Part shown: in pieces, positions 27,397 to 36,413 of the stretch
Layout: each line of letters opens with the position of its first letter
Position numbering within the stretch: the stretch's first letter is position 1
Assembly: GCA_017991555.1 (NCBI GenBank)
Contig: JAGOQM010000003.1
Span: 1 to 64,000, forward strand
DNA length: 64,000 bases
DNA from: Neisseriaceae bacterium
GTDB taxonomy: Bacteria; Pseudomonadota; Gammaproteobacteria; Burkholderiales; Neisseriaceae
Direction of reading: 5' to 3'
The notes under the pieces: generated by a model
Told to the model about the DNA's origin: nothing
Databases searched by the model: none
Seen by the model: the letters and a program-made list of their open reading frames with translations, nothing else
Program-made: the position numbers and the translations under genes

Positions 27397-28023
27397 TTAA
27401 ACCTTAAGCGTTTGGCCAGTAATGAGGCTTTCAACGCAGCGCACATAGGCCAATGCCATGGTGGCGGCCGGCACCTTCACAAAGCCTGGGAAAGCCTGAG
27501 CGGCCGCGTCACTGACCTCTTCTGCCAGGCTTGGGCTCACCACGTTCACCCGAATGCCGCGCGGCATTTCCGTGGCGGCCGCCATGGCCCATTTTTCCAA
27601 AGCGCCGTTCACCATGCTTAAGGACGACCCGCCAATGATGGGTTCATCGCTGGTGGTGCCCGAGGTCAGGGTAATCGACCCACCGTCACGCAAACAGTCG
27701 CGCGCGGCCAAGGCCAAATTGACTTGACCCATCAGCTTATCCATCAGGCCCAAGCCATACTTAGACGCGGCCAGTGGCGCCACCACCACGTCTTGCAAAC
27801 CCACAAAATGAGCTTGTCCAGCGGTAGAAATAATCGCGTCGAGCGGGCCTAACGGTGCCAAGGCGGCCATCATCGCTTCTGGGTCGGCCAGGTCAAAACG
27901 CACATCACCACTGCGCAAACCCGCCCGAATAATGTCGTGCTTGGCCGCCAGGGCAGCGTCAACCGCTTTGCCAATGATGCCGCTGGCGCCAATCAGTAGG
28001 ATCCGCTTTCGTTGTCCATTCAT
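27397..28023 (-). CDS. Short-chain dehydrogenase/reductase (small)
   Basis: The 208-residue protein has an N-terminal nucleotide-binding GASGIIGKAV (residues 13-22). A later SGTTSDEPIIGGSSLSMVNGALEKWA carries the conserved Ser. The canonical catalytic Tyr of YxxxK is replaced by the SMVNGALEKW context, so its chemistry may differ from classical SDRs. It is short for the family. It is the last gene of a three-gene leftward set with a tautomerase and a D-amino-acid dehydrogenase; the gap to the tautomerase is 3 bp. Confidence 0.8.
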   Translation of the reverse strand: MNGQRKRILLIGASGIIGKAVDAALAAKHDIIRAGLRSGDVRFDLADPEAMMAALAPLGPLDAIISTAGQAHFVGLQDVVVAPLAASKYGLGLMDKLMGQVNLALAARDCLRDGGSITLTSGTTSDEPIIGGSSLSMVNGALEKWAMAAATEMPRGIRVNVVSPSLAEEVSDAAAQAFPGFVKVPAATMALAYVRCVESLITGQTLKV

Positions 28024-28026
28024 GGC

Positions 28027-28215
28027 CTAGGCCTCCTCTTCAAAAAAGAGACCGCCCACGGCCCAGTCATTGGGCGCTACTTCATTAAACACCACGTAAA
28101 TGTGCGCAGGGTCGTTGCCCAAATGCTGGCTTAAAACCGCTGTGATCTCGGTGGCAATGGCCTGCTTGGTCTGTTGGTCCCGGCCTTTTAATAAATCAAT
28201 CGTCACCACTGGCAT
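28027..28215 (-). CDS. 4-oxalocrotonate tautomerase-like protein
   Basis: The 62-residue length and the N-terminal Pro2 (MPVVTIDLLKGR) match the tautomerase superfamily, where Pro2 is the general base after Met removal. The following helix (QTKQAIATEITAVLSQHL) and VFNEVAPNDWAVGG strand region also fit. Substrates are keto-enol acids from aromatic breakdown or other pathways. It lies between dadA-like and SDR genes with 20-bp and 3-bp gaps, suggesting a single transcript. Confidence 0.9.
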   Translation of the reverse strand: MPVVTIDLLKGRDQQTKQAIATEITAVLSQHLGNDPAHIYVVFNEVAPNDWAVGGLFFEEEA

Positions 28216-28235
28216 GCTTTGACTCCTTTAATCAT

Positions 28236-29483
28236 TTACTGTCTGTTAAGAGAGTAGGCCGCCAGCTCAGCCTCGCTGGCCTGCCCGTTAATCAATCGAC
28301 TGAGGATCTCGGCCGAACCGCAGCTTAGGGTCCAGCCGTAAATACCCTGTCCGGCATTGACGTATAAATTAGCCAGATCAGTTTGGCTCACGTACGGTGT
28401 GCCCTCCGGCGTCATCGGCCGAAAACCGACCCACGGCGAAGATTTCTTCAGATCAACCGCATCCACAAACCAGCCATCGAAGGTCTCTTTTAAATGGCTG
28501 ACCTTACGGCCTTCGACCATGTGGTCATGCCCGCGCAGCTCAGCATAGCCGGCAACGCGAACCCGCGAGCCCATGCGCGTCATGGCCATGTTGTGGCTCA
28601 TGTCCAACAGCGCATGCCGAGGCGCACTGTCTTCGTTCACCACGTCTAAGGTCAATGAATAACCTTTAACCGGATAAACCGGCAGGTTAACCAAGCCACG
28701 CAATAGGTCGTGGCTTAAGTCTCCGGTGGCGACCACGTACCGATCCGCCACCATCTCGCCCTCATTGGTCATCAACGCACGCACCCGCTGCCCGGCCGTC
28801 ACAATTTTCTCTACCGTCACCCCAAATTTAACCGTTACGCCCTGCGCCAACAGCTGCTTCAACAGGCCGGCGGCAAATAAAGCACAGTCACCGCTTTCTT
28901 CTTCTACTAGATGCAAGGCCCCAACCAGAGGGTTGGCGCTGTAACGTAACCCCGGCTCGAGCGCCAGCAGCTCATCGACCGTCAATAGGCGCGACTGCAT
29001 GCCAATCGCCTGTAGGCTAGCCTGCTGCGCCTGAGCCGCTTTTAAGTGCGCCTCGGTTTCACACAGCTGGATCACGCCGCCTTGCTGCCAGTCGCAGGGT
29101 ATCGACAAGGCCGTTTGCAACGCATGAAAACATTGGCGACTGTGCTTGCCCAAGGCCACCATGCGCGCGCGATTGATGTCATAGCGCGGCGCCGTACATT
29201 GGCGCAGCGCACGCCACATCCATTCAACCTGCTGCATTCGCCAATCGGGGCGGAAGGAAAAGGCGGCATCCTTTTGAAACAATGACTTTAAAGCCATGGC
29301 GGGCAAACCCGGCGCTGCCGTGGGCGCACAGTGGCCCACCGACAGCATGCCCCCGTTGGCGAAGCTGGCGCCTTCGGCCGGTCCATTATGTTGATCCACC
29401 ACCACAACCTCGTGCCCTGCCTGGCTTAAATACCAAGCGGAGGTCAAACCAATAATGCCTGCTCCAATGATCAATATGCGCAC
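28236..29483 (-). CDS. dadA: D-amino-acid dehydrogenase (DadA-like FAD oxidoreductase)
   Basis: The 415-residue protein begins with the FAD-binding MRILIIGAGIIGLTSAWYL and an acidic residue ending VVVVDQ. The DAO fold continues with ASFANGGMLSVGH and a C-terminal GQGIYGWTLSCGSAEILS flavin-contact motif. This pattern is that of DadA, which deaminates D-amino acids to 2-oxo acids and passes electrons to the respiratory chain at the inner membrane. The usual partner dadX racemase is not adjacent; a tautomerase and an SDR follow instead. A different amine substrate is possible. Confidence 0.85.
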   Translation of the reverse strand: MRILIIGAGIIGLTSAWYLSQAGHEVVVVDQHNGPAEGASFANGGMLSVGHCAPTAAPGLPAMALKSLFQKDAAFSFRPDWRMQQVEWMWRALRQCTAPRYDINRARMVALGKHSRQCFHALQTALSIPCDWQQGGVIQLCETEAHLKAAQAQQASLQAIGMQSRLLTVDELLALEPGLRYSANPLVGALHLVEEESGDCALFAAGLLKQLLAQGVTVKFGVTVEKIVTAGQRVRALMTNEGEMVADRYVVATGDLSHDLLRGLVNLPVYPVKGYSLTLDVVNEDSAPRHALLDMSHNMAMTRMGSRVRVAGYAELRGHDHMVEGRKVSHLKETFDGWFVDAVDLKKSSPWVGFRPMTPEGTPYVSQTDLANLYVNAGQGIYGWTLSCGSAEILSRLINGQASEAELAAYSLNRQ

Positions 29484-29625
29484 AATCGTCTCCTCTGTCG
29501 CGACGGCACGGGCTCAGCGAAACCAAGACTGTCCAACGCCCGCACAATTAGCCCAATCACATAGTATTATTTTAAACAATAACATAAGAAAAAAGACAAT
29601 GCCCATTCATTGCCGTAAAAAAGCG

Positions 29626-29649
29626 TAAAAAAACCCGCTGCCGCGGGTT
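29626..29649 (-). terminator. Terminator of the GNAT gene at 29669
   Basis: On the minus strand AACCCGC/GCGGGTT with loop GGCA is followed by a T-run (A-run at 29627-29633 on the plus strand). Confidence 0.85.
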
Positions 29650-29668
29650 GTGTCGCCAAAACAGCGCC

Positions 29669-30118
29669 TTAGGGTAAGGGCCGGCGCATGATACTGATGG
29701 CCATCTCGCGATAATCCGTCTCCTTCACCGTTTCCCAACCCATACCCGCATACAAGCGCTGCGCCTCATCGGTATACAAAAACAGCTCGGAAAAGCCAAG
29801 CGCCAAGGCTTGAGCCTGAACGTGCTCAATAAGGCCAGTGGCGATCCCTTGGCCACGGTACGCCTCTTTAACATACACCCCTGCCAACCAAGGCGTGGCT
29901 TCGGTATAAATAGACAGGTCAGCCGCCATTAAAAAGGCGCTGCCGCATAAGGTTTCACCATCCAGCGCAATAAACGCTAAAGGCATGGCTCCTTCAGCAT
30001 TAAAGCGCGCCAACACTCGGCAGCGAGTCGCCACATCGGCGCCCTGCCAAGCAGCATGGTGCAGCCGAGCCAATTCTGGAATCAGATGGGGGTAATGAAC
30101 CAAGGGCTTAATCTGCAT
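29669..30118 (-). CDS. GNAT-family N-acetyltransferase
   Basis: The 149-residue product has the acetyl-CoA-binding motif GVYVKEAYRGQGIATGLIEHV near residues 80-100. A terminal YAGMGWETVKETDYREMAISIMRR stretch is typical of small-molecule GNATs. It is a single gene with its own terminator. It diverges from the molybdenum-hydroxylase operon. The substrate is unknown. Confidence 0.85.
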   Translation of the reverse strand: MQIKPLVHYPHLIPELARLHHAAWQGADVATRCRVLARFNAEGAMPLAFIALDGETLCGSAFLMAADLSIYTEATPWLAGVYVKEAYRGQGIATGLIEHVQAQALALGFSELFLYTDEAQRLYAGMGWETVKETDYREMAISIMRRPLP

Positions 30119-30483
30119 GAATGACTTATCCGTTGCTGAGGAAAAACAACATCATACGCTTTTTTCTAGGCCTAACGCCAGCCAACCAACGATCGCCCAA
30201 GTAAGTGTGGCTCAAAACCCACTGACGCACTTTTGTATGAAAACACCTTTAATAATGGCCAACATAAGTCATTATCTGCCAAAAATAAAAACAAAACAGC
30301 ACATGACAGCGAGCTATCTTAAACAGTCTATTGAGTAAAGCCTTGACAGCCACAACAGACCCTGACAATAATTAAATCACATACAAAACTTTGTTTTACA
30401 TGCAAACAAATAACATTGCCCACGCCCTTAAGCACGCTGTGATCGGGATCGATGAGGCATTCAGGCCACTACCAGGAGAAGTC
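30119..30483 (+). promoter_or_regulatory. Upstream region of the molybdenum-hydroxylase operon, with candidate promoter
   Basis: This 365-bp gap becomes AT-rich toward its right side. TTGACA at 30343-30348 and AATAAT at 30367-30372, 18 bp apart, form a good sigma-70 candidate about 110 bp before the first start. No convincing gene lies in the gap. Confidence 0.5.
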
Positions 30484-30945
30484 ATGAAATTCACACTCAA
30501 TACGCAAATCGTCACCTTCGAGGGCGATCCAGAAACCCCCTTATTATGGGTCTTACGCGACCATTTCGGCCTGACCGGCACCAAGTATGGTTGCGGTATA
30601 GGCATGTGCGGCGCCTGCACCATTCACATGGATGGTGTGCCCATGCGTTCATGCGCCCTCCCCGTCAGTGTGGTTTCAGACAAAACCATCACCACCATTG
30701 AAGGCTTGGCGCCAGAACGCAGCCACCCAGTACAGCAGGCCTGGATCGCATTAGACGTGCCGCAGTGTGGCTATTGCCAATCAGGCATGATCATGAGCAC
30801 GGCCGCCTTACTCCAGAACACCCCCAACCCCAGCGATCAAGACATCGACGAGCAGCTCACCAATCTGTGCCGCTGCGCCACCTATCACCGTATTCGCCAA
30901 GCAGTCCATGTGGCGGCCAAAAACATCAAACAGCAAAAGGGATGA
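30484..30945 (+). CDS. Molybdenum hydroxylase small subunit, two [2Fe-2S] clusters (IorA-like)
   Basis: The 153-residue product starts at 30484 behind an AGGAGA site; an upstream in-frame ATG at 30391 lacks one. Plant-type ferredoxin cysteines are at 37, 42, 45 and 57. The second cluster motif, CGYCQSGM then LCRC, uses Cys95, 98, 129 and 131. It passes electrons from the molybdenum subunit. It resembles isoquinoline 1-oxidoreductase alpha, nicotinate and aldehyde dehydrogenase small subunits. The large subunit follows after 4 bp. No FAD subunit is present, so the electron acceptor is probably a cytochrome or quinone. Confidence 0.9.
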   Translation: MKFTLNTQIVTFEGDPETPLLWVLRDHFGLTGTKYGCGIGMCGACTIHMDGVPMRSCALPVSVVSDKTITTIEGLAPERSHPVQQAWIALDVPQCGYCQSGMIMSTAALLQNTPNPSDQDIDEQLTNLCRCATYHRIRQAVHVAAKNIKQQKG

Positions 30946-30949
30946 TCAC

Positions 30950-33145
30950 ATGAGCCTATCACGTCGCCAATTCATACAAGGTTCTGCCGCCCTCATCGGG
31001 GGCATGGTGTTGCCGCTATCTGTCAGCCATGCGGCTTTCTTGCTGGGGCAACCATTCAATCTGGATCAGCTGACCGAAATCAACGATTGGGTGTGGTTTG
31101 ATGCCCACGGAAAAATCGTCATTGGGGTTTCTCAATGCGAAGTAGGACAAGGCATTTACACCGGTTTGCCACAGGTTTTAGCCGATGAACTAGACGCCGA
31201 CTGGGATCAAATCTCGGTCCAGTTTGTCACCGCCAGAGACGCTTACCGCACCGGTGCCGCCTATGAAGACCACCAACAGTTTGTAGGCGCCTCGATGTCG
31301 GTGGTGAAGTTTTATGATCGTCTGCGCCACGCCGGCGCCCAAGCGCGCGATCTGTTTTTACGCGCAGGCGCCGACCACCTAGGCGTACGTCGAACCCAAT
31401 GCCACACCCACAAAGCCCGCGTACTGCATCCAGCAACGGGCCGCAGCGTAGCCTATCATGAATTATTGACTCGGGTGACCCAGCTGGCGCGCAATCCGGA
31501 AGCCCCCCTTAAAACCGCATCCGAACACCAATACATTGGCAAAAATCTCCCCCGCATCGACAGCGCCGCCAAAGTGGATGGCAGCGCCATTTTTGGCATC
31601 GACCTCAAAATACCCGACATGCTGGTGGGGGCCCTATGGAAGGTGCCCCAGTTTACGGGCAAAATCATCCGCATCCGCAATGAGGCAGAGATTAAAGCCA
31701 TGCCCGGCGTGAAGGCCTTAGTCATCACCCCGACCTGGCCCACACCCACTTTAAACACCATCGTGGTGGTCGCCACCGATTACTGGTTGGCACAACAAGC
31801 CGTGGCTAAGCTGGACGTTGAGGTCGACGCCGGCGCTGGCCTAGCCGTGTCATCTGCCAGCATTGACGCCGACAATGCGCAAGCCCTAAACGGGCCCGAT
31901 GGCATCACCGCCATCGACATTGGCGACGCCGCCGGCCTCTGGGCCGAGGCCGTGCCCACACAGCGACGACAAGCGCAATACCATACCCCTTATGCCACGC
32001 ACGCCACCATGGAACCTTGCAACGCCACGGCCCACGTTCAAGCCAACGGCATTGAGGTGTGGGGGCCGATTCAAGGACAAGACTACGTCCGTGAATTCTT
32101 AGCCAAAGCCTTTAACCTCAAGCACGACCAAATCACCGTTCACACCACTTTTTTAGGCGGCAGCTTTGGCCGTAAATTCTTGCCCGATGCCTCACTGCAT
32201 GCAGCCTACGCTTCTAAAGCCGTAGGCAAACCAGTGAAGGTCATTTACTCACGCGAAATCGACATCCAGCATGGCTATTATCGCCCCGCCTGCAGCAGCC
32301 GCTTTAGTGCCGTCCTCGATGACAAAGGCTATCCGCTGGCGCTACAGGCAAACTATGCTGGGCAAGCCTTATACGGCGTCATCAAACCCAAGCGCATGCA
32401 GGAAAATGGTGGCTGGGATGAAACCATGGTTGAAACCGTTTACGACTTAGCCTATCGGGTGCCCAATCTCAAGGTGATCGCCAGCGACGTCAAACAGCCC
32501 TTACCGCTCAGCTTTTTACGCGGCGTCGGCAGCGTGTCCAGCGTGTTTTATTTGGAAAGCTTCATCAACGAGCTCGCCCAGCACAGCCAGATCGACCCCC
32601 TCCTGTACCGGCTTAACCTATTGGCCCACGACCCGCTGGCCACGCGCGTGTTAAAAGCCGTCGGCAAGGCCGCCAAGTGGCATCAAAAACCTGCAAAAAA
32701 CGTGCACCGCGGCTTGGCTTTTCAGGTTTGGACTGGCCGGGGCATGGCGTTTGAATCCTATGTGGCCATCGTGGTTGAGCTCACCCTTAAAGCAGGGACG
32801 GTGAAGGTCACTAAGGCCATCTGCGCCTTAGACTGTGGTCACCCCATTAATCCTGGGCTCATCAAGGCCAACATTGAAGGCGGCATTGGCTTTGCCCTCA
32901 GTGGCGCTTTCAAGCAAAAGCTGCACTTTGCCGAAGGGGCCGTGGTGGAAAGTAACTTTACCGACTATCCCTTGTTAAGCCTCGCCGAAATGCCCCATGT
33001 CGATACGGTGATTCTAGACAGTGACCGCGCCCCTCAAGGCTGCGGTGAACTATCCAGTGCCGTTGTTGCGCCCGCTGTGGCCAGCGCCTTATTCAGCGCC
33101 ACCGGCAAACACCATCGCCAGATGCCGTTTGTCCTCAATACTTAA
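30950..33145 (+). CDS. Molybdenum hydroxylase large subunit with Tat signal (IorB-like)
   Basis: The 731-residue product starts at 30950 after an AAGGG site. An N-terminal twin-arginine signal, SRRQFIQG (Arg5-Arg6), is followed by a hydrophobic stretch, so the enzyme is exported folded. The small subunit lacks a signal and would travel with it. GGSFGRK (403-409) is a molybdopterin-contact motif, and GCGE with Glu700 supplies the catalytic base of xanthine-oxidase-family enzymes. The fused two-domain form resembles IorB. It likely hydroxylates an N-heterocycle or oxidises an aldehyde in the periplasm. XdhC and MocA genes follow. Confidence 0.9.
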   Translation: MSLSRRQFIQGSAALIGGMVLPLSVSHAAFLLGQPFNLDQLTEINDWVWFDAHGKIVIGVSQCEVGQGIYTGLPQVLADELDADWDQISVQFVTARDAYRTGAAYEDHQQFVGASMSVVKFYDRLRHAGAQARDLFLRAGADHLGVRRTQCHTHKARVLHPATGRSVAYHELLTRVTQLARNPEAPLKTASEHQYIGKNLPRIDSAAKVDGSAIFGIDLKIPDMLVGALWKVPQFTGKIIRIRNEAEIKAMPGVKALVITPTWPTPTLNTIVVVATDYWLAQQAVAKLDVEVDAGAGLAVSSASIDADNAQALNGPDGITAIDIGDAAGLWAEAVPTQRRQAQYHTPYATHATMEPCNATAHVQANGIEVWGPIQGQDYVREFLAKAFNLKHDQITVHTTFLGGSFGRKFLPDASLHAAYASKAVGKPVKVIYSREIDIQHGYYRPACSSRFSAVLDDKGYPLALQANYAGQALYGVIKPKRMQENGGWDETMVETVYDLAYRVPNLKVIASDVKQPLPLSFLRGVGSVSSVFYLESFINELAQHSQIDPLLYRLNLLAHDPLATRVLKAVGKAAKWHQKPAKNVHRGLAFQVWTGRGMAFESYVAIVVELTLKAGTVKVTKAICALDCGHPINPGLIKANIEGGIGFALSGAFKQKLHFAEGAVVESNFTDYPLLSLAEMPHVDTVILDSDRAPQGCGELSSAVVAPAVASALFSATGKHHRQMPFVLNT

Positions 33146-33229
33146 GGCCCTTAGCCCCAGACGCGGTGGCGACTTATCAGCGCACGACAACGCCAATGGG
33201 GCCAAGTGCCCGCTCGATTAGGAGGGTTT

Positions 33230-34264
33230 ATGGAACATTTAGATTTAATCGTACTGCGCACCTTACACCGCTGGCGCTGCCTAGGGCAGGCCACGCTACT
33301 GGTCACCGTGGTGCGCACTTGGGGTTCATCACCCCGGCCGGTTGGGGCCATCATGGCCATCAATGCCGACGGCGCCGTAGTGGGCTCGGTTTCGGGCGGC
33401 TGTATTGAAGATGACTTGATTCGCCGCCACAGCGGCCCTAATCAGGTCGATTGGCACCATCGCCAAGACACCGAACTCATCAGCTACGGCATCAGCGCCG
33501 AAGAGGCCCACCGTTTTGGCCTGCCCTGTGGCGGCACCATTGAGCTGTTACTGGAGTATGGCAGCCAAGCCCAGCCGTTAACGCAGCTATTGGCGCTTTT
33601 GGATGCGGGCCATCTGGTGCGCCGTACGGTCGAGCGCCGCAACGGCAATGTTCAACTCACCCAGCTGACACAGCCAGAACCCTTAGGCATCCAGCCCGAG
33701 TGGGTCCACAACTGCTTCGGCCCGGCCTTTCGCATGCTGCTGATCGGCGCTGGCCAACTCAGTCAATACTTGGCCACCATGGCCCAGTTTTCAGGCTTTG
33801 CCGTGACCGTCTGCGACCCTAGGGTGGAATACCATCACAGCTGGACGCTGCCCAATGTGACCCTATTGCACAGCATGCCAGACGACACCGTGACCGCCTT
33901 TAAGCCCGACCACCGCAGCTGCGTCATCGCGCTGACCCACGACCCCAAGCTGGACGATCTGGCGATTCTCGAAGCGCTGGCCAGCCCCGCTTTTTATGTT
34001 GGGGCCATCGGTTCACGCCGCAACAACCAAGCCCGCCGAGAACGCTTGATGACCCACTTCGACCTAACCGAATCGTGTTTGCGCCGACTACATGGCCCCA
34101 TTGGCATTTACATTGGCAGCAAAACCCCCGCCCAAATTGCCGTCAGCATCATGGCTGAGGTCATCGCCATCACCAATGGCATCGATTTACCGCCAAACAT
34201 GGACGTCGCCACCGCCAAAACCAGCCTCGAGCAGCAAGCTTTGGCTGTGAGCGCTAGACCATGA
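33230..34264 (+). CDS. XdhC-family molybdenum-cofactor maturation factor
   Basis: The 344-residue product starts at 33230 behind GGAGG (an earlier ATG at 33206 is weaker). It has the XdhC N-terminal domain (TWGSSPRPVGAIMAI, GSVSGGCIEDDLI). A C-terminal Rossmann domain, MLLIGAGQLSQYLATMA, follows with FYVGAIGSRRNNQARRERL. XdhC binds molybdenum cofactor, promotes its sulfuration and delivers it to xanthine-oxidase-type enzymes. Its place behind the large subunit fits that job. It overlaps the next gene by 4 bp. Confidence 0.9.
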   Translation: MEHLDLIVLRTLHRWRCLGQATLLVTVVRTWGSSPRPVGAIMAINADGAVVGSVSGGCIEDDLIRRHSGPNQVDWHHRQDTELISYGISAEEAHRFGLPCGGTIELLLEYGSQAQPLTQLLALLDAGHLVRRTVERRNGNVQLTQLTQPEPLGIQPEWVHNCFGPAFRMLLIGAGQLSQYLATMAQFSGFAVTVCDPRVEYHHSWTLPNVTLLHSMPDDTVTAFKPDHRSCVIALTHDPKLDDLAILEALASPAFYVGAIGSRRNNQARRERLMTHFDLTESCLRRLHGPIGIYIGSKTPAQIAVSIMAEVIAITNGIDLPPNMDVATAKTSLEQQALAVSARP

Positions 34265-34881
34265 GCAGCCCCCATCACGCGATTGTTGGCCTAGTGTTGG
34301 CCGCAGGTTTAGGCAGCCGCTATGCTCAAACCTGCGGCGGCTGTAAGCTCATTCACCCGCTACCGCCGCATGGCCAACCCGTCGTCCAGCGCAGCACCAG
34401 CGTCCTGGCCTCAGCCTGTGACACAACCTACGTTATCACAGGCCATTGGCAAGCCGAGGTCTTGCAGGCCTTACGAGCCGACCCCAAGCTCAAAGCTCAG
34501 CCGCTACACTGTCCCGACTACGCTCGGGGCATGGGCCAATCCATCAAAACCGCCATCGCGCAGACGCACCCAACCCTAGGCTGGCTAGTGAGCCTAGGCG
34601 ACATGCCTTACATTCAGCCACACACCAGCCAAAAAATGGCTCAGGCCTTGCAGCAAGGCGCGCTCTTAGCGCGACCCTTGTATCAAGGGCGACCTGGCCA
34701 CCCCGTGGCCTTTAGCCATCAACTCAGGACAGCCCTACTGGCCATTGACGACGCCAATGGGGCCAGCAGTGTGCTTAAAACGTGGGCCGCCGACCTGCTG
34801 TGTATTGAAGTGGATGACCCCGGCTGCGTGCGCGACTTAGACACGATACAAGATTTGCTGCCGTCAATTATGATAGGATGA
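34261..34881 (+). CDS. mocA: Molybdenum cofactor cytidylyltransferase-like protein (MocA family)
   Basis: The 206-residue nucleotidyltransferase starts inside the XdhC stop. The N-terminal LVLAAGLGSRYAQTCGGCKL corresponds to the LAAGxGxRxG nucleotide-binding loop, here with extra Cys residues. LVSLGDMPYIQP is the metal-binding Asp motif, and GRPGHPVAF is conserved in MocA. MocA joins CMP to molybdopterin for xanthine-oxidase-family enzymes, so it serves the adjacent hydroxylase. It ends the four-gene set. Confidence 0.87.
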   Translation: MSSPHHAIVGLVLAAGLGSRYAQTCGGCKLIHPLPPHGQPVVQRSTSVLASACDTTYVITGHWQAEVLQALRADPKLKAQPLHCPDYARGMGQSIKTAIAQTHPTLGWLVSLGDMPYIQPHTSQKMAQALQQGALLARPLYQGRPGHPVAFSHQLRTALLAIDDANGASSVLKTWAADLLCIEVDDPGCVRDLDTIQDLLPSIMIG

Positions 34882-34908
34882 TTACACCTAACCCCCGAAA
34901 GGACTTGT

Positions 34909-35271
34909 ATGAAAGCCATCATCACCGGACTAGCGCTCTTACCCGTTTTCAGTTTTAGCCTCGCGGCGACCCCCACCGCGTCCATCGCAACCACCCCTTT
35001 GCAAGCCGTCATGGCAGAGCGTCACGTGGTGAATCAGCCAGAACTATCTGATGTGTCTTTGGTACAAACCTTAAACCGCCCCGAAGGGGCCACAGAAGCC
35101 ACCATCACCCTGATTGAATCCAATCTTTTAGACGACTCAGTGGCGGCGGTTAAAAACGTTTTCTTCCTCAAGCGCAACGACACCGGCTGGGCCATCGATC
35201 AAGTACATAGCTTTCAAAAATGTCGTCGCGGTGCAGACACCGAACGCTTTACCCAAAAGCGTTGCCCATAA
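34909..35271 (+). CDS. Hypothetical secreted protein (120 aa)
   Basis: An N-terminal signal peptide (MKAIITGLALLPVFSFSLAA) precedes a small soluble domain with two cysteines near the C terminus (QKCRRG and KRCP) that could form a disulfide. An AAAGGACT site lies upstream. It is 27 bp after mocA, so it may be part of that transcript, but nothing in it points to molybdenum metabolism. I do not recognise the family. Confidence 0.65.
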   Translation: MKAIITGLALLPVFSFSLAATPTASIATTPLQAVMAERHVVNQPELSDVSLVQTLNRPEGATEATITLIESNLLDDSVAAVKNVFFLKRNDTGWAIDQVHSFQKCRRGADTERFTQKRCP

Positions 35272-35387
35272 AAGCAAGATCACCCCACTAGGGCATTCAA
35301 ACGACCGCTTGGGCGCTACCGCTGGCCGATTCTGGGCTCGGTGCCCTATGCATGGCAGGGCCGTCTCTGCCCCCATATCCTACAAAA

Positions 35388-35422
35388 ACAGCCTGGTGAA
35401 CTCAATCACCAGGCTGTTTTTT
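35388..35422 (+). terminator. Terminator after the secreted hypothetical protein
   Basis: A 12-bp stem ACAGCCTGGTGA/TCACCAGGCTGT with a 6-nt loop is followed by six T. Confidence 0.92.
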
Positions 35423-35569
35423 GACCACTGTGACGGCGTTAACCGACCTTTTTCGTGTTTGCGTGTGGCCAAAAGGCCATAACCCTTCTAAAATTAACCA
35501 CGACAGCCCGACTCTGGATTAAAATCACCCCATTAAGCCGTCGTCGCTGCCCCTTGGAGCCTTTTACTC

Positions 35570-36343
35570 ATGCGCCTCACTGAATTACTCACTTACCCAC
35601 TAAAATCTTCCGCCCCGATCAGCCACGACCATTGTGCTGGCAGCGTGGTGGGCCTACTGGGCGATCGCCAGTTTGGGCTGTTTGCCCAAGACAGCCGCAA
35701 GCTGTTTTCTTTACGTAATAACCCTCTATTGGCCAAGCAGTCGATTCACATTGAAGGCGATGTGCTACAGGTCACTAACTTGGTCAACGGCCACTGCCAC
35801 TCTTTGCCTTTATTGCCTTCTGGCACCGAAACCGTGGTCGTGTGGCGCCGAACGCTGCCCGCTCTGACCTACGGCCCAGCATTAAATGCGTTTTTTAGCG
35901 ACCTCGTTGGCACCCCGGTTTTGTTTGCCCAGCCCCAGCTGCCGGCGCACGCTACCGACGTAGCGCAAACCTTTATGGATGGCGGCGCCTTGCACTTGGT
36001 CAATCGCCACAGCGTCATGGCGCTGGGCGAGGCGATCAACATGCCCTTCATCGACCCGAAGATTTTTAGGCCCAACCTGGTCGTCGACGATGGCCATATT
36101 CTGTCGGAAAACACCTTTCAGGCCCTCAGCATCAATGGCGTTCGGTTTGACGTGGTCGAGCGCACCAACCGCTGTATTGCGATCAACCTGTTGGCGCAGG
36201 CGCTGGGGCTAGACACCAAGCCTTTGCCACTTCAGGCCCTTAAAGCCTTTAACGGAGGCAGCGGCGCCCATTTTGGGGTGTATCTGCGGCCAGAGCGCGA
36301 CTTCACCTTAAGCCTTGGCGACACGGTCACGGTTTTAGCCTAA
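35570..36343 (+). CDS. MOSC-domain protein (YcbX-like)
   Basis: The 257-residue protein has the MOSC N-terminal beta-barrel (LTYPLKSSAPIS, GLLGDRQFGLF) and a C-terminal MOSC domain. Conserved Cys202 lies in VVERTNRCIAINL. MOSC proteins bind molybdenum cofactor; mARC/YcbX members reduce N-hydroxylated compounds. Common iron-sulfur C-terminal extensions are absent here. Its position downstream of the molybdenum-hydroxylase cluster may be coincidental because a terminator intervenes. Confidence 0.85.
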   Translation: MRLTELLTYPLKSSAPISHDHCAGSVVGLLGDRQFGLFAQDSRKLFSLRNNPLLAKQSIHIEGDVLQVTNLVNGHCHSLPLLPSGTETVVVWRRTLPALTYGPALNAFFSDLVGTPVLFAQPQLPAHATDVAQTFMDGGALHLVNRHSVMALGEAINMPFIDPKIFRPNLVVDDGHILSENTFQALSINGVRFDVVERTNRCIAINLLAQALGLDTKPLPLQALKAFNGGSGAHFGVYLRPERDFTLSLGDTVTVLA

Positions 36344-36363
36344 GCGGCCGCTGGCCGTCACGC

Positions 36364-36403
36364 AGCCATAAAAAAACCGCCATCAGGCGGTTTTTTTATG
36401 GCT
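36364..36403. terminator. Bidirectional terminator between the MOSC gene and tpx
   Basis: A perfect 18-bp inverted repeat with a 4-nt loop (ATCA) has its GC core CCGCC flanked by seven A and seven T. It serves both convergent genes. Confidence 0.95.
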
Positions 36404-36413
36404 CAGGCTTGAA

